The position numbers and the translations under genes were made by a program. This document shows, in pieces, positions 50,744 to 52,912 of a DNA stretch of 52,912 nucleotides. The notes under the pieces are model-generated. The model searched no databases, was not told the origin of the DNA, and worked only from the letters and a program-made list of their open reading frames with translations. This stretch comes from an uncultured Fluviicola sp. (GTDB taxonomy: Bacteria; Bacteroidota; Bacteroidia; Flavobacteriales; Crocinitomicaceae), in assembly GCF_946478805.1 (NCBI RefSeq), contig NZ_CAMLDC010000030.1, positions 1 to 52,912 on the forward strand, in the 5' to 3' direction. How positions within the stretch are numbered: position 1 is the stretch's first letter; each line of letters begins with the position of its first letter.

Positions 50744-52912
50744 CTACTTCAATAAATTTACATGGCCAACGTACTCGTGATGCTTGTCCTTGTTGCGTTC
50801 TTTAATTATGATCTTCCAGGTATAGGTACCTTCTTTACATAATTGCCCGATGTAGGTCCCATCCCAACCGAAATCCACATTATGTGATTCAAAAATGACT
50901 TCTCCCCAGCGATCGAAGATCAGCAAAGTATAATTCTGTCCGTCGAATCCGGAACTGAATACCGGAAAGAATACATTGTTGTGTTCGTCTCCATCAGGAG
51001 TAAATGTATTTGGTACGTAGAAAATCAATTCATCAATCACAGAAACAACTGCAACTGCACTATCATTGCAACCTGCAGCATTGGATGCATACAAGATGAT
51101 ATGATACACTCCCGGTGTTTCAGCATAGGTATGTGTCGGACTTGTTTGGGTTGAAGTTGCTCCATCTCCGAATTCCCACGTATAAGAAGTGGCATTGGTT
51201 GAAGTATTTGTAAAATCAAATACAGGATACAAGACCGATTGCTCATAAACGTTGACTCTAAAAGAAGCATTCACCTCCGGATAGATAGTGATCATGTCAT
51301 TATTTGTCAATGAGTTTATACAACCGTTTCCGTCCGTGATTGTCAAGGTAACATCGTATACCCCGGCAGAATTATATTGTTGCGTAACTGATCCGCAACC
51401 AACCTGGCTTCCTCCTCCTTCAAAAGTCCAAATGCAATTTACCGAGTTTGCACTCGTATTTGTAAATGTGATGGAAGCAGGTGCACATCCGTCAGTTGCA
51501 TTACTTGTGAATGACACAATTGGTAGCGGATTGATTGTTACTGAAACCACATCTGTTGACTGACAACCCAATGCATTTGTAACGGTGACCGTGTACTGAG
51601 TTGTTCCAGCTGTCGTTGCGCTTACAGTTGGGTTTGAAAGTGTTGCATCGCTTAAGTTGGTAGCCGGATTCCAGGAATAGGTATTTCCAATAACGGAAGC
51701 TAATCCAATTTGATTCCCGGTCAATGAATTGATACACAAACTGATATCGGCACCCGCGTTTGCTGACGGATTATTGCTGACCCCAATCGTAAAGGTCACA
51801 CTGGAACCTGTACAACCGTTCAAAGTTGGAATAACTGTTACAGAACCGCTAATCGGTGCAATTCCGGCATTCACAGCAACGAAAGTAGGAATGTCACCAC
51901 TTCCGCTAGCTCCAAGGCCGATTGTTGTATTCGTATTTGTCCACGTATAAGTTGCTCCTGTCGGAGTTGATGTAAATGATGGTACAGTCACATTATCTCC
52001 CGGACATACAAGCATATCAGCAACTGCCCCCATCACCGGAATCGGATTGACAGTAACCGTAATCGATCCGGTAAGCGTATTACTGCATGATGCAGGAGCA
52101 GCAGATTGAGCAGAGACCAAAGTATAAGTAGTTGAAGTATTCAAAACACCGGTATTAACCGTTGCATTTCCAGCAGAATTCAGAATTACATTCGAATTAC
52201 TTGCTCCGTTCGAATAAACTATTGTTGCATTCGGTGTACCTGAAATTGTGAAGGTTGTTGAATTACCCGCACAAATTGTGGCAGCTCCGGAAATAGTTGC
52301 TGTAGGTAAAGGGTTAACAGTAATAGTAGCCGTCTGGGAACAGCCATTGCTATTGACATAAGTAATCGTTGATGTACCGGCAGAAACTCCTGTTACCAAA
52401 CCGGTATTTGAAACGGTTGCTACAGCAGTATTGGAAGATACCCATGGAGTCGTTGCATTTGCCGTTGGCGAACCTGTCAATTGTGTTGTTGATCCCACAC
52501 ATACACTTAAGGTTCCGGTAATAGTTGGAAGTGGATTAATCGTAACAACTGCTGTACTTTGACAGGAAGATGAATTCGTGAATGTAATAGTTGCTGTTCC
52601 AGCTGAAATTCCGGTAACAAGTCCCGTATTTGATACCGTGGCTACTGCTGTATTGGATGATATCCAAGGATTCGTAGCATTTGGTGTCCCGGTTGCAGAC
52701 AATTGCGTGGTGGCACCGATGCAAGCACTCAACGTTCCACTGATTGCCGGATTCCCAACCACATTTAACGTCAGCGTATTTGAACATCCATTGGAGTTCG
52801 TGTAAGTAATGGTTGTTGAACCGGCAGAAATACCCGTAGCCAATCCTGTCGCATTAATTGTTGCTACTGCTGTATTGGAAGAAACCCACGGATTGGTTGC
52901 ATTCGCAGTTCC
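50744..52912 (-). CDS. T9SS type B cargo with BIG2-like repeats, 5' end beyond window
   Basis: This gene is open to the right edge; the first 23 codons visible (52844-52912) are in frame, so the start lies outside. At the left is a type B sorting domain (FYVPNTFTPDGDEHNN ... YVGHVNLLK), preceded by a PKD domain, Ig-like domains and tandem units of 74 residues (unit ends PLPT; core NTAVATVSNTGLVTGISAG) that resemble bacterial Ig-like domain 2. The visible part is 722 residues. Such repeats form long fibrous stalks of surface adhesins. It is the longest probable member of the cargo group and would be anchored by its C-terminus. Confidence 0.9.
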   Translation of the reverse strand, partial: GTANATNPWVSSNTAVATINATGLATGISAGSTTITYTNSNGCSNTLTLNVVGNPAISGTLSACIGATTQLSATGTPNATNPWISSNTAVATVSNTGLVTGISAGTATITFTNSSSCQSTAVVTINPLPTITGTLSVCVGSTTQLTGSPTANATTPWVSSNTAVATVSNTGLVTGVSAGTSTITYVNSNGCSQTATITVNPLPTATISGAATICAGNSTTFTISGTPNATIVYSNGASNSNVILNSAGNATVNTGVLNTSTTYTLVSAQSAAPASCSNTLTGSITVTVNPIPVMGAVADMLVCPGDNVTVPSFTSTPTGATYTWTNTNTTIGLGASGSGDIPTFVAVNAGIAPISGSVTVIPTLNGCTGSSVTFTIGVSNNPSANAGADISLCINSLTGNQIGLASVIGNTYSWNPATNLSDATLSNPTVSATTAGTTQYTVTVTNALGCQSTDVVSVTINPLPIVSFTSNATDGCAPASITFTNTSANSVNCIWTFEGGGSQVGCGSVTQQYNSAGVYDVTLTITDGNGCINSLTNNDMITIYPEVNASFRVNVYEQSVLYPVFDFTNTSTNATSYTWEFGDGATSTQTSPTHTYAETPGVYHIILYASNAAGCNDSAVAVVSVIDELIFYVPNTFTPDGDEHNNVFFPVFSSGFDGQNYTLLIFDRWGEVIFESHNVDFGWDGTYIGQLCKEGTYTWKIIIKERNKDKHHEYVGHVNLLK
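52301..52912 (-). repeat. Tandem 222-bp BIG2-like repeats, 2.8 copies visible
   Basis: Two full 222-bp units (52301-52522 and 52523-52744) and a partial third (52745-52912) encode 74-residue Ig-like modules in phase. The array continues out of the window. Confidence 0.85.

Overview
The window looks like chromosomal DNA of a Bacteroidota bacterium of the order Flavobacteriales, possibly a Fluviicola/Crocinitomicaceae-like genome. That placement is inferred from gene content, not from a search. The signs are type IX secretion (T9SS) cargo with both sorting-domain types, SprB-like and PKD repeats, a DUF5723/OmpA protein, paired POT transporters, promoter elements of the Bacteroidota type (TTG, about 19 nt, TAnnTTTG), absence of obvious Shine-Dalgarno sequences, and low GC. 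No tRNA, rRNA, CRISPR array or intact transposase was seen.

Layout, left to right. Positions 1-4517 hold leftward genes: a small membrane protein and two POT-family peptide transporters. 4608-7955 is a rightward run of a TatD nuclease, the tRNA-modifying dehydratase TcdA and a lipoprotein M1 aminopeptidase. 8184-13733 is a large thioester-containing alpha-2-macroglobulin lipoprotein. 13734-15282 is a gene-poor island with two diverged inverted copies of an unidentified repeat, one small orphan gene and an ORF fragment. 15283-22135 holds an Mpo1-like membrane protein, a LytTR response regulator with its propeller sensor kinase (leftward), and penicillin-binding protein 1C. 22267-28823 has small orphans, a CUB-like secreted protein, valS and two envelope proteins. 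28864-36375 has Tex, a T9SS cargo protein, an RlpA-like protein, a CoA-transferase, a GNAT acetyltransferase and a PAS/GAF sensor kinase. 36674-44396 has an acyl-CoA dehydrogenase, a long T9SS cargo protein, a small secreted protein, RNase HII and an unrecognised 723-residue protein. 44408-47744 has a DUF5723-TSP3-OmpA protein and a divergent HxlR regulator/DoxX pair with a clear candidate operator. 47842-52912 has two related T9SS type B cargo proteins around a small secreted protein; the rightmost gene runs off the window.

The main theme is the cell envelope and secretion: six probable T9SS cargo proteins (one with only a weak sorting domain), peptide uptake plus peptidase, a macroglobulin and PBP1C that may act together in periplasmic defence and repair, RlpA, and an OmpA anchor. 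The rest is housekeeping (valS, tex, rnhB, tcdA, tatD) and fatty-acid/CoA metabolism.

I did not find a convincing complete new system. The best candidates for new biology are the inverted repeat island (13784-15182), the tightly linked unknown protein plus OmpA pair (42225-46840), and a pair of small secreted proteins that appear to share a beta-alpha-beta-beta-alpha-beta pattern (41088-41447 and 50266-50619).
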